Of a DNA stretch of 64,000 nucleotides, positions 11,527 to 22,323 are shown in pieces (positions within the stretch are counted from its first letter, which is position 1; each line of letters begins with the position of its first letter). Source of the stretch: Stromatinia cepivora (lineage: Eukaryota > Ascomycota > Leotiomycetes > Helotiales > Sclerotiniaceae); contig RCTD01000021.1 of NCBI GenBank assembly GCA_014898415.1, positions 992,001-1,056,000 on the forward strand. The letters run 5' to 3'. The translations under genes and the position numbers were made by a program. The notes under the pieces were generated by a model. The model was not told where the DNA came from, did not search any database, and saw only the letters and a list, made by a program, of their open reading frames with translations.

Positions 11527-13056
11527 ATGGATACTTTCACCCCCCTCTCCCTCGCAAAAGCCCTACTCCCAAAAATGCCCATGATAGGTAAAACCCTCTT
11601 CTCCCACACCCTAGGCCTCTCCCCCAATTCAACGCATTGGGACCTCAAAACCGAACTCACAGTCAACATTCTCCGCTCCTTTACCTATGGAACCCCAGGC
11701 CCCATTTCCCGAACCCAAGCCGCTACGCTGCATGATCCAGGTATCAAAGGTAGAATCTGGATCTCTAAAGTCACATTACCAGTTCCATCAGAAGACGATG
11801 TGCGCCAAAAACTTTTTCGGGTGATAGGAGCGATGAGAGGTCCAGAGGACTCGCAATATGAAGGGGGATTTATAGAACCGGAATTACAACCCGTAGAAGG
11901 CGAATGGACAGGTTATCGCGCTTCTTGCCCCAAAAATGCATCGAGGTTGCGGATATCAGAGACCCAGCAATACGCTGAAATGATGAAAGAAGTTACTTCT
12001 CCCGTGACAATCCTCTATATACACGGTGGCGCACATTGGCTTTTAGATCCAGCCAGTTATCGTCAACCACTTAAGAAACTGGCTAAATTAACAGGAGGAC
12101 GAGTACTTTCTCTTCGCTATCGACTTGCACCGCAAAATCCTTTTCCAGCTGCTCTACTGGATTGTTTGGTTGCGTATCTAAATCTACTCTTTCCACCAGC
12201 AGGTTCATTACATACTGCTATCTCTCCAGAAAATATCATCATATCCGGTGATAGCGCAGGAGGGAATCTGTCACTATCACTCTTACTCGTACTCCTGCAT
12301 TTGAACAAAACATCCACACCAATAACTTGGAACGGCGCATCGCACCTCATGCCACTTCCGGCGGGTCTAGCGCTTAATTCTCCCTGGACAGATCTCCTCT
12401 CTTCTTGTCCCTCGCTAGAAACAAATAAAGCATATGATTACATACCCCCGCCCTCCATCTTCCCCTCTCCCCATTCCATCCCTTATCCCAGCTGCCCTCT
12501 CTGGCCTACCCCTTCTCCCCGCTCAAATATCTACTGCGAAGATACATTCCTTATACACCCCCTCGTATCCCCCTTATCCGCAGGAGCCTCAGCATGGAAA
12601 GGAAGTCCACCCGTCCTGTTCCAAATCGGAACCGAGTTACTAGCCGATGAGAGTAAAATATTGGCAGCTAGGATGGCGAATGTAGTGGTGAGCGTTAGAT
12701 GGGAGGAATACGAGTACATGCCGCATTGTTTCGCGCTTTTGTTACCGCATTTGAGGGGTACGAAGAGGTGTTTTGAGAGTTGGGCGAGGTTTTGTGGGGA
12801 AGCTGGTGGGGTGCAAGGGGTAGAGATGGGAGAGAAGAAGAGAGAGATAGCGACGAGTGGTGTGAAGATTAGCGCGAACGGTGTTAAGGAGACGGAGGTT
12901 GATGTGAAAGGGTTGTGGGAGAAGAGTGATGAGGTTGTGCTGGAGAGGATGAGGGAAAGGGCGAGGGTATTAGTTTCATGGGGGAAGAAGATGGATGGGG
13001 ATGGAAATGAAAATGAAAATGTGAATGGGGGAGGGAATGAGAGGGCGAGGTTGTGA
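11527..13056 (+). CDS. HSL-type alpha/beta-hydrolase (esterase/lipase), intronless
   Basis: Single exon, 509 aa, starting at the first ATG of the frame. The hormone-sensitive-lipase oxyanion motif is ILYIHGGAHW with His at residue 166 and GG at 167-168. The nucleophile elbow is SGDSAGGNLSL with Ser243. Likely acid and base are the Asp in ELLADESK and the His in YMPHCFALLL. RYRLAPQNPFPAALLDC between them is typical of this family. The first 150 residues are a family-specific cap or linker. A low-complexity tail after about residue 430 is rich in Lys, Glu, Asn and Gly, encoded by GA-rich DNA (about 12830-13055), and lies beyond the catalytic fold. The substrate cannot be deduced; related fungal enzymes cleave short-chain esters or act on steroid-like or mycotoxin esters. 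There is no signal peptide, so it is probably cytosolic. Confidence 0.9.
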   Translation: MDTFTPLSLAKALLPKMPMIGKTLFSHTLGLSPNSTHWDLKTELTVNILRSFTYGTPGPISRTQAATLHDPGIKGRIWISKVTLPVPSEDDVRQKLFRVIGAMRGPEDSQYEGGFIEPELQPVEGEWTGYRASCPKNASRLRISETQQYAEMMKEVTSPVTILYIHGGAHWLLDPASYRQPLKKLAKLTGGRVLSLRYRLAPQNPFPAALLDCLVAYLNLLFPPAGSLHTAISPENIIISGDSAGGNLSLSLLLVLLHLNKTSTPITWNGASHLMPLPAGLALNSPWTDLLSSCPSLETNKAYDYIPPPSIFPSPHSIPYPSCPLWPTPSPRSNIYCEDTFLIHPLVSPLSAGASAWKGSPPVLFQIGTELLADESKILAARMANVVVSVRWEEYEYMPHCFALLLPHLRGTKRCFESWARFCGEAGGVQGVEMGEKKREIATSGVKISANGVKETEVDVKGLWEKSDEVVLERMRERARVLVSWGKKMDGDGNENENVNGGGNERARL

Positions 13057-13672
13057 GGTGAGGATTTAAAGGTTAGATGGGATGAGATCAGATAGCGTCA
13101 GATGAGAATAACGGATAGAATGGGATGAGATGAACATAATGGATAGAACATTAATCAAGAATTAACCAAGAAGATAAATAAAATATTCTGATCACTAGCC
13201 CCCGGACATATTAAGTCATCATAATTAGCAGCCCATCACCAGAAAGAAACAATAACTCAAGCATATTGATATCTGAACCAAAATCCAAAATTATCATCCT
13301 CATATCTATCATTGCGCTATCTATCTATGTGTAAGACAAGGCCTGAGAACATTCAACCACCGCCCATACAATGCTTCATTTCCGCTTTTGTTCTCCACAA
13401 TCTTTCACCAGTATCAAAAGTATTAAAATTCCTATTTAGTTGAAATCATCCCATGCATTTAAATTTCTATCCCCTCCCACTTTCCAGCAGCTGTATCTAC
13501 CGTACTCTCCGTCACTTTAGACGTGGGGAGTAAATGCAAGCAAATATCGCGCTCTATATAGGATAACCGTGGACATGCAATTTGAAGAAAGAAAAAAAAC
13601 CCCGTCCCAATCAATCTATGGCATGCAGCATGCAAAAAGATTCGAAGTCAAATTAAAATTGATTTTGAGAAG
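13057..13672. other. Convergent intergenic region, esterase and ERG13 3' flanks
   Basis: 616 bp between the ends of two convergent genes. It is A+T-rich, with no reading frame or repeat of note, and is presumably both 3' UTRs. Confidence 0.5.
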
Positions 13673-15244
13673 TTATGCCTTGATCTCGTATTCTCGGCGG
13701 AACATATCATCAACACTCTTGAGATAGTAGGTATCCTTAGCGATGGTGTCTGGGCTGCCTTGTGGGGTGTATGACTTTTGGAGATGGGCTTGCTTGCGAA
13801 GGTTGCAGAACTGTTCTATGTCAGCATAAGATCCAAGAGTTACTTCTCACAATATCATTCATACCTCTTCGTAAACTTCTGGGGCGACGGCTCGGCGAGC
13901 GTCAAGTCTCTCTTGCAAGTTCAAAGCCTTCGCCATCGTCTCAGTTGAACCATTGATCTTCAAGGAGAACAAACTTGCGGCCAAACCACTTCCGTAACTG
14001 AAAACACCAATTCTTTTTCCTTGAAGAGTAGCGCTGTCAACGTTGCTCAACAAACTGACCAATCCACCATAAACACTGGCAGTGTACATGTTTCCGCACA
14101 TGGTTGGGACTTGGATACTGGGTTGAACGCGCTCATTGAAACGCTTCTTTGTCAATCCCATGAATGTCTTCTCAACAACCTTGTCGCTCAAAGACCTGGC
14201 ATAGTCCATGTCTCTCAACTCAGCTGGAACATCAGCAAAAGTGGATGCGGTCGGGTTAGCAAGGTAGTCGTTGTAAAGCATACGGGCGTATGACTTGGAA
14301 ACGAGCTTGCAGGTAGGGGCGTGGAAGGTCATATAATCGAAACGATCAATAGGAGACTTTGTTGATTCCTCCGAGACGGCACCATTTGTATGTCCATTAG
14401 CTAAAGGCTTGAGAGTTTGTTCCCGCTTGTTGTATGCCTTGTAGCAAGCATCAACTGCTTCGGTATAACATTTGAGGGAGAAATGGCCGTCAACGATTGG
14501 GTACTCGCTAGTAAGATCTGGCTTGTAGAAATCGTAGGCGTGTTGCATGTATGTTCCACGAAGACCAGGCTCAACAACAACTGGAGCGTTTGGTCCAATC
14601 AACATGGCAACAGCTCCAGCACCTCCAGTTGGACGCGCAGCACCCTTGGCATATAAAGCAATATCTCCAGCAACCACAATGGCATCTCTTCCATCCCATG
14701 CAGATGATTCAATCCAGTTAACAGCGTTGAAAACAGCATTAGTACCACCATAGCATGCATTAACGGTATCAATTCCCTCAATATTCGAATTTTCTCCAAA
14801 CAATTGCATGAGAACCGATTTTACGGATTTCGACTTGTCGAGAAGGGTTTCTGTGCCAACTTCAAGACGTCCAATGGTGTTTGTATCAATGCTGTACTTG
14901 CTGAGAAGACGGGAGGTGACGGTCAAGGCAAAAGAGTAAATATCTGCAAGATGCCATAGATAAGTAAAAACCCTGACACCTGTTGCAAACATGTATATTC
15001 TCACCTTCTCTATCATCGCAGAAGCTCATCTTGGTTTGTCCAAGACCAATTGTGTATTTCCCTGCACTAACGCCATCGAATTTTTCGAGTTCTTCTTGAG
15101 CAACACACTGGCGGGGACACATAAGTTAGTTTCCAGAGTAAACAAACGGAATTCTGCAGGAATAAGTGAGATAGGGTGAATTACCTGACTTGGGAAGTAA
15201 ATTTCAATGGCCTTGATGCCAATATTTTGAGGACGAGTAGACAT
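13673..15244 (-). CDS. ERG13: Hydroxymethylglutaryl-CoA synthase
   Basis: The exons are 15185-15244, 15005-15107, 13865-14943 and 13673-13810, giving 459 aa, the usual size for fungi. The enzyme condenses acetyl-CoA with acetoacetyl-CoA to HMG-CoA, the second step of the mevalonate/ergosterol pathway, in the cytosol. The start [20 protein letters not shown] and [17 protein letters not shown] are typical. The catalytic Glu is in [17 protein letters not shown] (about residue 86). The acyl-binding Cys is in [14 protein letters not shown] (Cys118). The His is in [18 protein letters not shown]. The substrate segment [16 protein letters not shown] is also present. All catalytic residues are intact. 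It has an unusually long upstream region (4.8 kb to the next gene), in which I found no identifiable sterol-response element. Confidence 0.97.
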
Positions 15245-15636
15245 GATTGCGAGGAGCGGTGTACTTTGAGGTTTTGATTTGAAGGTATCCGAATAATCTG
15301 GTAGAGTTTCTAGAGCAAGCTCTTAAAATTTTGTATGTACAAGTCAAGAAATTTGACGAGACTGAAGACAAAGATTGATGTTAGTATTGTTCAAAATTAC
15401 CAATTACCACTTTACACAGTGAATAAAAAAATTAAAAAAAAGAAGTTGTTTTTCCTAAAATATTAAAAGGGGGAAAATAATAAAGAAATATCTTTAAAAT
15501 TATTGGTTATCAGTATCAACAAAATAATTCCAATTTCCCACTAGACCGCCGCCAGCACGGCAGCCCGATAATCGGTAGAACCCCTAAAAGGACAACACCA
15601 TTCATAGTAAGGGCCCGTTCAGATCGATTTTCAGAA

Positions 15637-15720
15637 ATATTAGAAATAAATATTAGAAATATTAGAAATATTAGAAATATTAGAAATATTAGAAATATTA
15701 GAAATATTAGAAATATTGAA
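15637..15720. repeat. Minisatellite, unit atattagaa, about 9 copies
   Basis: One 9-bp unit, a 4-bp interruption, then seven perfect units from 15650 and a truncated one. It lies about 400 bp upstream of the ERG13 start codon. Confidence 0.9.
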
Positions 15721-16493
15721 GTAAAAATAAATTTATTTGATTTAAAGTCCTTCTCAACAACTTACAACTAACGAAATTAAGAAAGACAACAAGTGGATTG
15801 ATTAACTTACTACCAATAATTGATATGATATTCAGATTTGACAATTTGAAGATTCAATCTTGATATTCACACAAGACTCTATTCTATGGTGATGTTATAT
15901 TCGAAGATATATGAGGAATTTCAAATGGTTTTTCAAAGAAAGATGATACTGAGGGATTGCTGTCCAATTTATACTTTATCTATTTCTCTCATTCATTCTA
16001 AAGGACTCGTAACTTTGGGTGTGGTGCTACGTGCACACATTTGACAACGGATAATGAAATCGCCCCCCGAGAAAAGAGAAGACTTGATAAAGGGACCAAA
16101 TGATATGGGACAGCTTATGCAGGAACGACGATCATATCAAGCCGAACTTGTGAAAGCTTACCATTTGAGAAATGGGGCTGACAGATCATCAACTTTTGTC
16201 GCATCTCAGCTCAGATCCTTCTGCATTTCTATAAGAGGAAAAAAAAGTAACATTTATCATCTATTATCTTCACCCCCAAGTCTTTTTATCTTCATGGTTC
16301 AGCGCGCACAAGATCATAAACCTCCCGATGCAAGACTGTGCCACAGCAATGCAATCACACCATTCACACGAGCATTGGTATAGTCACATATTTACAGAAG
16401 TATGGATGGAGTTGAAAAGTTTTCCCCAGCCGAGTGGATAGTTTCCATGGATTTCTGTACATTAGCTCGTCTTGGATCAAAGAGATGTTTTTA

Positions 16494-16541
16494 ATCTTAT
16501 TATCTTTTTATCTTATTATCTTTTTATCTTATTATCTTATT
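16494..16541. repeat. Tandem repeat, unit atcttattatcttttt, about 3 copies
   Basis: Two perfect 16-bp units and a partial third in intergenic DNA. Confidence 0.85.
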
Positions 16542-16741
16542 GATCTTTTTGATCAGATAAGATTAATCTTTTGATCTTGGGTATTCTCCATAAACAGTGT
16601 CCACAATCTCTCATGTCATGATATCGGAACTTAGAAAGAAATTCTGGATCTGAGAACTTCAGGACGAGCTAAAGGTTCATATAAATTACCTCACCATGGC
16701 GGGATATACGTGCAGCCTTATCATTATCTCCAAATGATCTA

Positions 16742-16800
16742 TCATTCAAGGCAAGTCGAGACTCGAGAACATACATCTGATCTCATTCAAGGCAAGTCGA
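16742..16800. repeat. 18-bp direct repeat, two copies 41 bp apart
   Basis: The sequence tcattcaaggcaagtcga occurs perfectly at 16742-16759 and 16783-16800. It may be a small local duplication. Confidence 0.75.
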
Positions 16801-17370
16801 CACTTGGAAACTACAAGTTGACGCCATACATTTCGATACAGTATATATATTACCTCACTCAAATACTTCCCACCCGGGGATTCGACAACGGAATATGATA
16901 AGAATCCAAGCGACGATTTTCCCGCCTTTTGATACTAAAATCGAAAGACCTTCAGAATTTCAAAAGAAGCTACTACGCAAGAAAGTACGGTACCAAGCGC
17001 TTCTAGAAACCAGGAACAGGGACCTCTAAGGAAAACATGATCCGACAAAGGAACGTGTCTTCCCACATTTAAGTGAGTTTGGTATCAGATATGTATCGGC
17101 AGTACGAAATAAGTTGCGTTTGCGAATTCACCCAAAAAAACAATTTTCAAGTAGAGAGAGGATGGATGAAACCTCGAAATGATGAAATATTCATTGTCGG
17201 GATTTCTTTGGAAGTTTGGACGAATATCGTATCTCCAAAGTGCGAGGAAAATATTCATTCCACGGCAGAGTAGAGGAATATGGAGGGAAGGTTGATGGAA
17301 GAAATTGATCTTCTAAACGCTTTGATCAGATGCCCGGGTCGAATCGATCGCTCCCATAATAGGTATTTGA

Positions 17371-17994
17371 GTGATATTCCCGACTGGCACCCGAAAAATC
17401 GACATAACATCGGCTTGCCACGTCGAGGATAAATACACAAGTCCTTGTGACATGGTTCACATCAACTCTGGTTTCCACCCCGGCATCGGTACCAAATTAA
17501 GCATCGAAATTTGGATTTCAGATTATCTCTCTACAGGTATCAACTTTCAAGCTTTTCTTCTCTAAGAGGAATGTTTGAACTTTGGATTGAGGAAGACGAG
17601 ACGAGAGCCAAGTACCAAGATGTTGCTCCCGACAACCATCCGTTGAACAAGAACGAAACGGGCATCGTATTTGATTTTACATGGCGAGTAACCTTGAGCA
17701 TTTTTGGGGGACCATAATACATACTGGAATGCCAATATTTCTTCTTTGTACACGGGGAATTTTTCAATATTGAATGGGTCACTGAGAACAATGCATTTGC
17801 ACTATACCGGGAATGCATCGAGTGCTTCACAAGTGTCGGGTGATATCCAGGTATGGACATATGAGTTTATGGCAGTTGGCCTGCATGGTTTGATGCGAAT
17901 AAGTGGTGTGAGAAGATTTGTTCAATTCTTGGATTGGTGTGGTTGGTGTAGTATCAAATACACGGGCATCGATACCGATGAGGAAACAGGTTGA
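17371..17994 (+). pseudogene. Possible decayed coding region, unidentified
   Basis: Open stretches at about 17371-17565 (frame 1), 17511-17717 (frame 3) and 17704-17994 (frame 1) overlap end to start. Their composition is less simple than the surrounding DNA (for example ITSACHVEDKYTSPCDMVH and RGMFELWIEEDETRAKYQD). No intron of plausible length joins them, so if they were ever one gene, frameshifts have broken it. I recognise no family, and chance open frames remain quite possible. Confidence 0.2.
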
Positions 17995-19004
17995 AAGATA
18001 ATGAAATGAACGAAATTAATGAAAAGAAAATTCTTTAGCATGTAAGAAACTTGTCAGATCCATTATTTGGGTATCAATAGAGAATGGGGGAATGGGGGAT
18101 GAAGATATATGAAAGTACTCTTATTTTTGAAGCAGTAAAATGCGTGGTTGGATGAGACAACCCCACCAACCTCAGCCCCTTCATCGCCTCGCTACTAGGA
18201 AAATCACCCAATTAGATAAATTGTTGCCAGTCTTCAACAGCAGAGTTAAGGAAGATGAAGGATGAAGATACAAAGGTATCATTCCACTTTGTAAAGTAAA
18301 CAAATTTATATTGACGGAATCAAGAAACATTACACCATACCCGCAACCCCATCCTCGCTATTCCTTGTAAAGCTTCACCGGTTGCCGGTCTCACAACAGA
18401 AAAAAAGCTATTTCTATGCCCACAGATTTCCCTGTTTTTGTCGATGATATTCCGAATCAAGACCTCTACCCAGGGTGCTGGAGTGAATGGGTTATACATT
18501 TAATTGAATTTATACATTTCAATGTTCGAGTTTGAAAAGGCTGTCAACTAACTGGTCGGCGAGACGGAATAACTTCAGATCATTTTCATCGGAATTCTAT
18601 ACTAATCTAGGCATTTTGGATTTAAGGTTGTTGACTCTTTAGGCTTTCCTTAAGCCCTGAAAACTTTCAAGAGACCCATACGCACCCACAGTTTTAAACA
18701 CTTTCAAGTTTTAACAGTTTCAATGATTCAATGATGGAATGCTGGCAATGGAATCTCTCTCGAACTGGGGTTAGAAATGAATGATCGGAAGAATGAATAA
18801 CCCTCTATTTTCTAATACTTAAAGTACAACTCGCAGTTAATACATTACACCCATAAAAGGTGATAAAATAAATAGATATTTGTTTGAACATCTCAAGTAG
18901 ACAGTATAAATAAGACCGACCGAAGAAATCCAGTGACTTGTAAACCGGAATTTTAATGATACGATCTTCTATGTCTCTTTATGTACTTGGCTATCTAATA
19001 TTCT

Positions 19005-19050
19005 GGTAATATATATATATATATATTGACGGTAATATATATATATTGAC
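19005..19050. repeat. AT dinucleotide repeats in two similar blocks
   Basis: Two consecutive blocks, each ggtaa(ta)n ending attgac: 19005-19030 and 19031-19050. Confidence 0.85.
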
Positions 19051-19240
19051 ACCCTTTTTCCTTTTTTTGCACTTGCTCCGATCACAGTTATTCTTATATG
19101 TACTTTTTTTGTACCAAGTTTTCATCTTAGCTTTCATAACTGACTAGGTACAATCTAGTATTACAAACCTTATCTTATTTTGGAAGAGTGCTCCATTATT
19201 CAAGTGGTTAACTTTTCCAATGTAAACTAATATAGATACA

Positions 19241-19320
19241 ACAGGAACAACAGGAACGACAGGAACGACAGGAACAACAGGAACGACAGGAACAACAGGA
19301 ACGACAGGAACAACAGGAAC
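19241..19320. repeat. Minisatellite, unit acaggaacR, 9 copies with 18-bp higher order
   Basis: The last base of each 9-bp unit is a, g, g, a, g, a, g, a, followed by a truncated unit. Most of the array is therefore an 18-bp higher-order repeat, implying expansion in pairs. It is intergenic, about 690 bp upstream of the next start codon. Confidence 0.9.
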
Positions 19321-19763
19321 CATTCATAATGAATACAATAAAACCTTCAACTTCTTAGTTTTACATACAAAAAAAAAAGCCCAAAATGACCTGCTGTAGG
19401 ACCAATTGACAGTTTAATAACAGTACAAGCATTTTCATTTTCATTCTTGAGCCATTCTAAACCAATTAACCAATTAACCAATTATTTATTTCATTGGATC
19501 AAAAATCATCTTCCTATCCACTTTTATCGTCTCGGATGAGGAACTTGGCGTACTTTGTACTTGGCGATCTTCTTCTCAACTGGTCCAACAACATGAAGCA
19601 GCTTTCTCTAAAACAACTCTCTCCTGGAAAATACCTCCAAACCCCCAATTTGTGTACTACACCAAAGGAAGTTCATTTCTCACAACCCACTTCAAATCAC
19701 AAATTCAATAAATAAATAATCCACTTCATATTATTTTGATTATCAACTCATATTAACGCGAAT

Positions 19764-19804
19764 AACGACAACGACAACGACAACGACAACAACAACGACA
19801 ACGA
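19764..19804. repeat. Hexanucleotide repeat aacgac
   Basis: About seven 6-bp units with one cgac-to-caac variant, about 200 bp upstream of the membrane-protein start codon and possibly within its 5' UTR. Confidence 0.8.
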
Positions 19805-20007
19805 GAATCGAAACTAGAACACACCGATATCTTCCTTAACCTTTCATGAATAAACGATCAATTATATAGCATTCCACTTACTGCGGGAGGTACCATTTAG
19901 AAGCTGTACGTGCGGACTTGGATTGAGGCGTGGGTCGTGAGAGTGTTGAACACTCGGGAGTGCGCGGACATCCGAGGTCTCAATAGGCGCTCACTTGATC
20001 GAAAAAA

Positions 20008-22323
20008 ATGGGTGAATCCGATCATCCTTCGAATATCCAACATAATAGAAGGGAGTCTCAAGGGTCGACGCGATTGTCAATGCAAATGCAGGACGAAGAT
20101 GAAGATGATTATGCTTTGGCAGCCATGGGAATTTCGAATGGTGGTGGTTACAGACCCTCGGACTCAAATCAACATACATACACTCCACCTCCACCACAAC
20201 CACAACCACCACAGCAAGAACAACCTCAAAGTCAATTACCACCCATAGAAAGGAGAAGAGCATCAACACCACCACCACGACCATCGAGTACAACGAAACC
20301 AAAAGGCATTGATTCGTTCGCGTTACGGCATGATGGTGGAATGGGTGAAATGTCAAGGGGTCCAACGTTCGCGTCCCAAGGGCAAAATGGTTATGGTAAT
20401 GGAAATGGATTAACAAGGACATCTACCGTATCAAGTATGTCAAGCGTATCAAGCGAATCAATAATGATGAGACCGGAGAGCCCATACCGAGGACCTACAG
20501 GACCATCGCATCCATACAATATGTACAATCAAGAATCACGATTAGCGAGAACAGCGAGTATAGCAACAACTTCGACAACCCCGGCACCACCACAAGAAAT
20601 GTTGTACACGGGTCCAAGCGGACCAACACACCCTTATGGCATGTACCCGCAGAGTACAGTTTCAAGTGATTCCGATCATTTGCCAATTGCACCTATTCCT
20701 GTTGGTTTCCCCGGCCTTAATAATGATTATCAACGAAGATTAGGCCCGGAAGGTGAAGAGGCAGCGGATCTTATTGGACCTGATGGACACACGGAACAAC
20801 TGCCACCTTATACTAAATACCCGGATGAGGCATTTGCTAGGAAATCGCGACCTACGTCTATACCTACACCTGTACCTGTACCTACAATTCAAATGCCAGC
20901 TCCTATTATTCCCATATCTGGTGCTGGAGGTATGGGACTAGCGACTAGAAATCCCGAGTTTGCATCACAAGAAGATCTTCGCCCATCTCGTTCACGTCAA
21001 TCAACAAGGAGTGTAATGTCAGATCGAAGTTCACATCACAGCAATAACGCCGACATGGAATATTCCGAAAAGCCACCACTAAAGAAATGGCAGATTGTTG
21101 CCAAAAGGAAATTGTGTGGCATCGTTCCTTTATGGGTTGTCGTGTTAATAGCATTGGTCTTCATTCTTTTTGTCATCGTACTAGGAACCGTTTTTGCCAT
21201 TCTGAGGCCAAGACATAATAATGGAGGTCCTGACAACCAGCCTTATAATGACCAGTCAGTTTTCGTCAACTAACACCTTTGGAAGGTTGCTAACCTTTCA
21301 TATAGAACAAGCCAAACTACAGTATATGCTACCATGACCACCACATTCGATGCAACTCCACTCTCTACGGTACCTGCTTCACTCCCATCACTTCCAACTG
21401 GAACTTATAACATGCCTCTCACCGTTCCCTCAACTGCTCAAAGTAGTTGCATCATGAACACCGCCCAAAACTCTGCCTGGAGTTGCTCTATCCCAATGAC
21501 ACCACTTGAAATGTCTATCGTAGATATTCCAGGAGGAAATGTACTCACCAATAAGGAAATTATGATGAACTATGGCAACGCTTCGTTAAACTTCTATCCA
21601 TATGGCGCCCAACCACCGATTCTATCAACTGCTCAAGTGCTTTCTCTCGTCAATGATTCACAATATCCTAGTCGAGGTCCAGCTTGGTTTTTCCAAATGC
21701 CATATAACAAGGTAGTTGTGTTACCACAGAAGGCTCTTTCAACAAATATGAAGCGTGGTCAGTCCGCTGCCGGTTTCATGAATCATAAAGGGGTAGCTCA
21801 AGCGGGAGATCAACCTTGGTTTTGTTATTGGAATGGAACTATCTTAGAGGCATTCATTTATGTCAATGAAACTAGCAGCGGCGCAAGTTCTAGTGCCACG
21901 GTCGCTTCTAGTGGCTCATCCTCAGGTGATATTGGTGGATATGGGACGAACACACATTCATCAGACGTACCTTCTTCGGCTGCCGGAGTTCAATCACAAA
22001 GTTCTTCTTCATCTAGATCTTCACAAAATAATCCCCAGTTCTTGCCGCAGTACCCAAAGGTCTATAAAGTCGCCGAACGTCGTGTCCCTCGAGGTAGTCA
22101 AACTGTTCCAGCCTATTGTGTAGCTCATCAGATTTTATGGGATGGTAATGCTGCACCTTTAATGAACTCAACTGGTCAGCCAATTACCATCTATTTGAAT
22201 GAGACGCAACCTACAACTTTGTCGCCTTTACAATCACGTAGTCTTGTCTCGGATCTCTTTGAACGAGATTTAGTAGAGCGAGACGGTGATGAGAGTTGTG
22301 GATGTGTATGGCTCGAATCTTGA
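20008..22323 (+). CDS. Type II single-pass membrane protein of filamentous fungi, function unknown
   Basis: The exons are 20008-21254 and 21306-22323, giving 754 aa. Residues 1 to about 350 are disordered and rich in Pro, Ser, Gln and Thr. They include two copies of a GPTGPSHPYNMY / GPSGPTHPYGMY motif (near residues 165 and 210). A basic stretch KKWQIVAKRKLCGI precedes one membrane helix (about 373-399, VPLWVVVLIALVFILF). A Ser/Thr-rich stalk follows, then a conserved extracytoplasmic domain (about 440-750) with WSCSIPMTPLEMSI, GPAWFFQMPYNKVVVLP and QPWFCYWNGTILEAFIYVNE. N-glycosylation sequons such as NGT and NET support a lumenal or extracellular side. I know this architecture from uncharacterised ascomycete proteins (I believe catalogued as a DUF, possibly DUF7820). 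No catalytic motif is visible. Confidence 0.85.

Larger units (their letters stand above)
15245..20007. other. Gene-poor 4.8-kb divergent intergenic region
   Basis: This lies between the divergent starts of ERG13 and the type II membrane protein gene. It contains several tandem repeats (listed separately), a short AT dinucleotide array, and scattered short open frames. The most coding-like part is 17371-17994, where three open stretches lie in two alternating frames. I could not find splice sites that join them, and no family is recognisable. No transposase, terminal repeats or RNA gene is visible. Confidence 0.5.

Noticed and set aside
11126..11584. A 152-codon frame upstream of and overlapping the esterase start
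   Set aside because: It is a different frame from the esterase, with unstructured composition and no family match.
15637..15720. Evenly spaced short repeats that might suggest a CRISPR-like array
   Set aside because: The units are contiguous, with no spacers, and the genome is fungal.
16054..16383. A 109-codon frame in the ERG13 upstream desert
   Set aside because: No family resemblance, no splice partner and no clear start context; kept only as part of the intergenic description.
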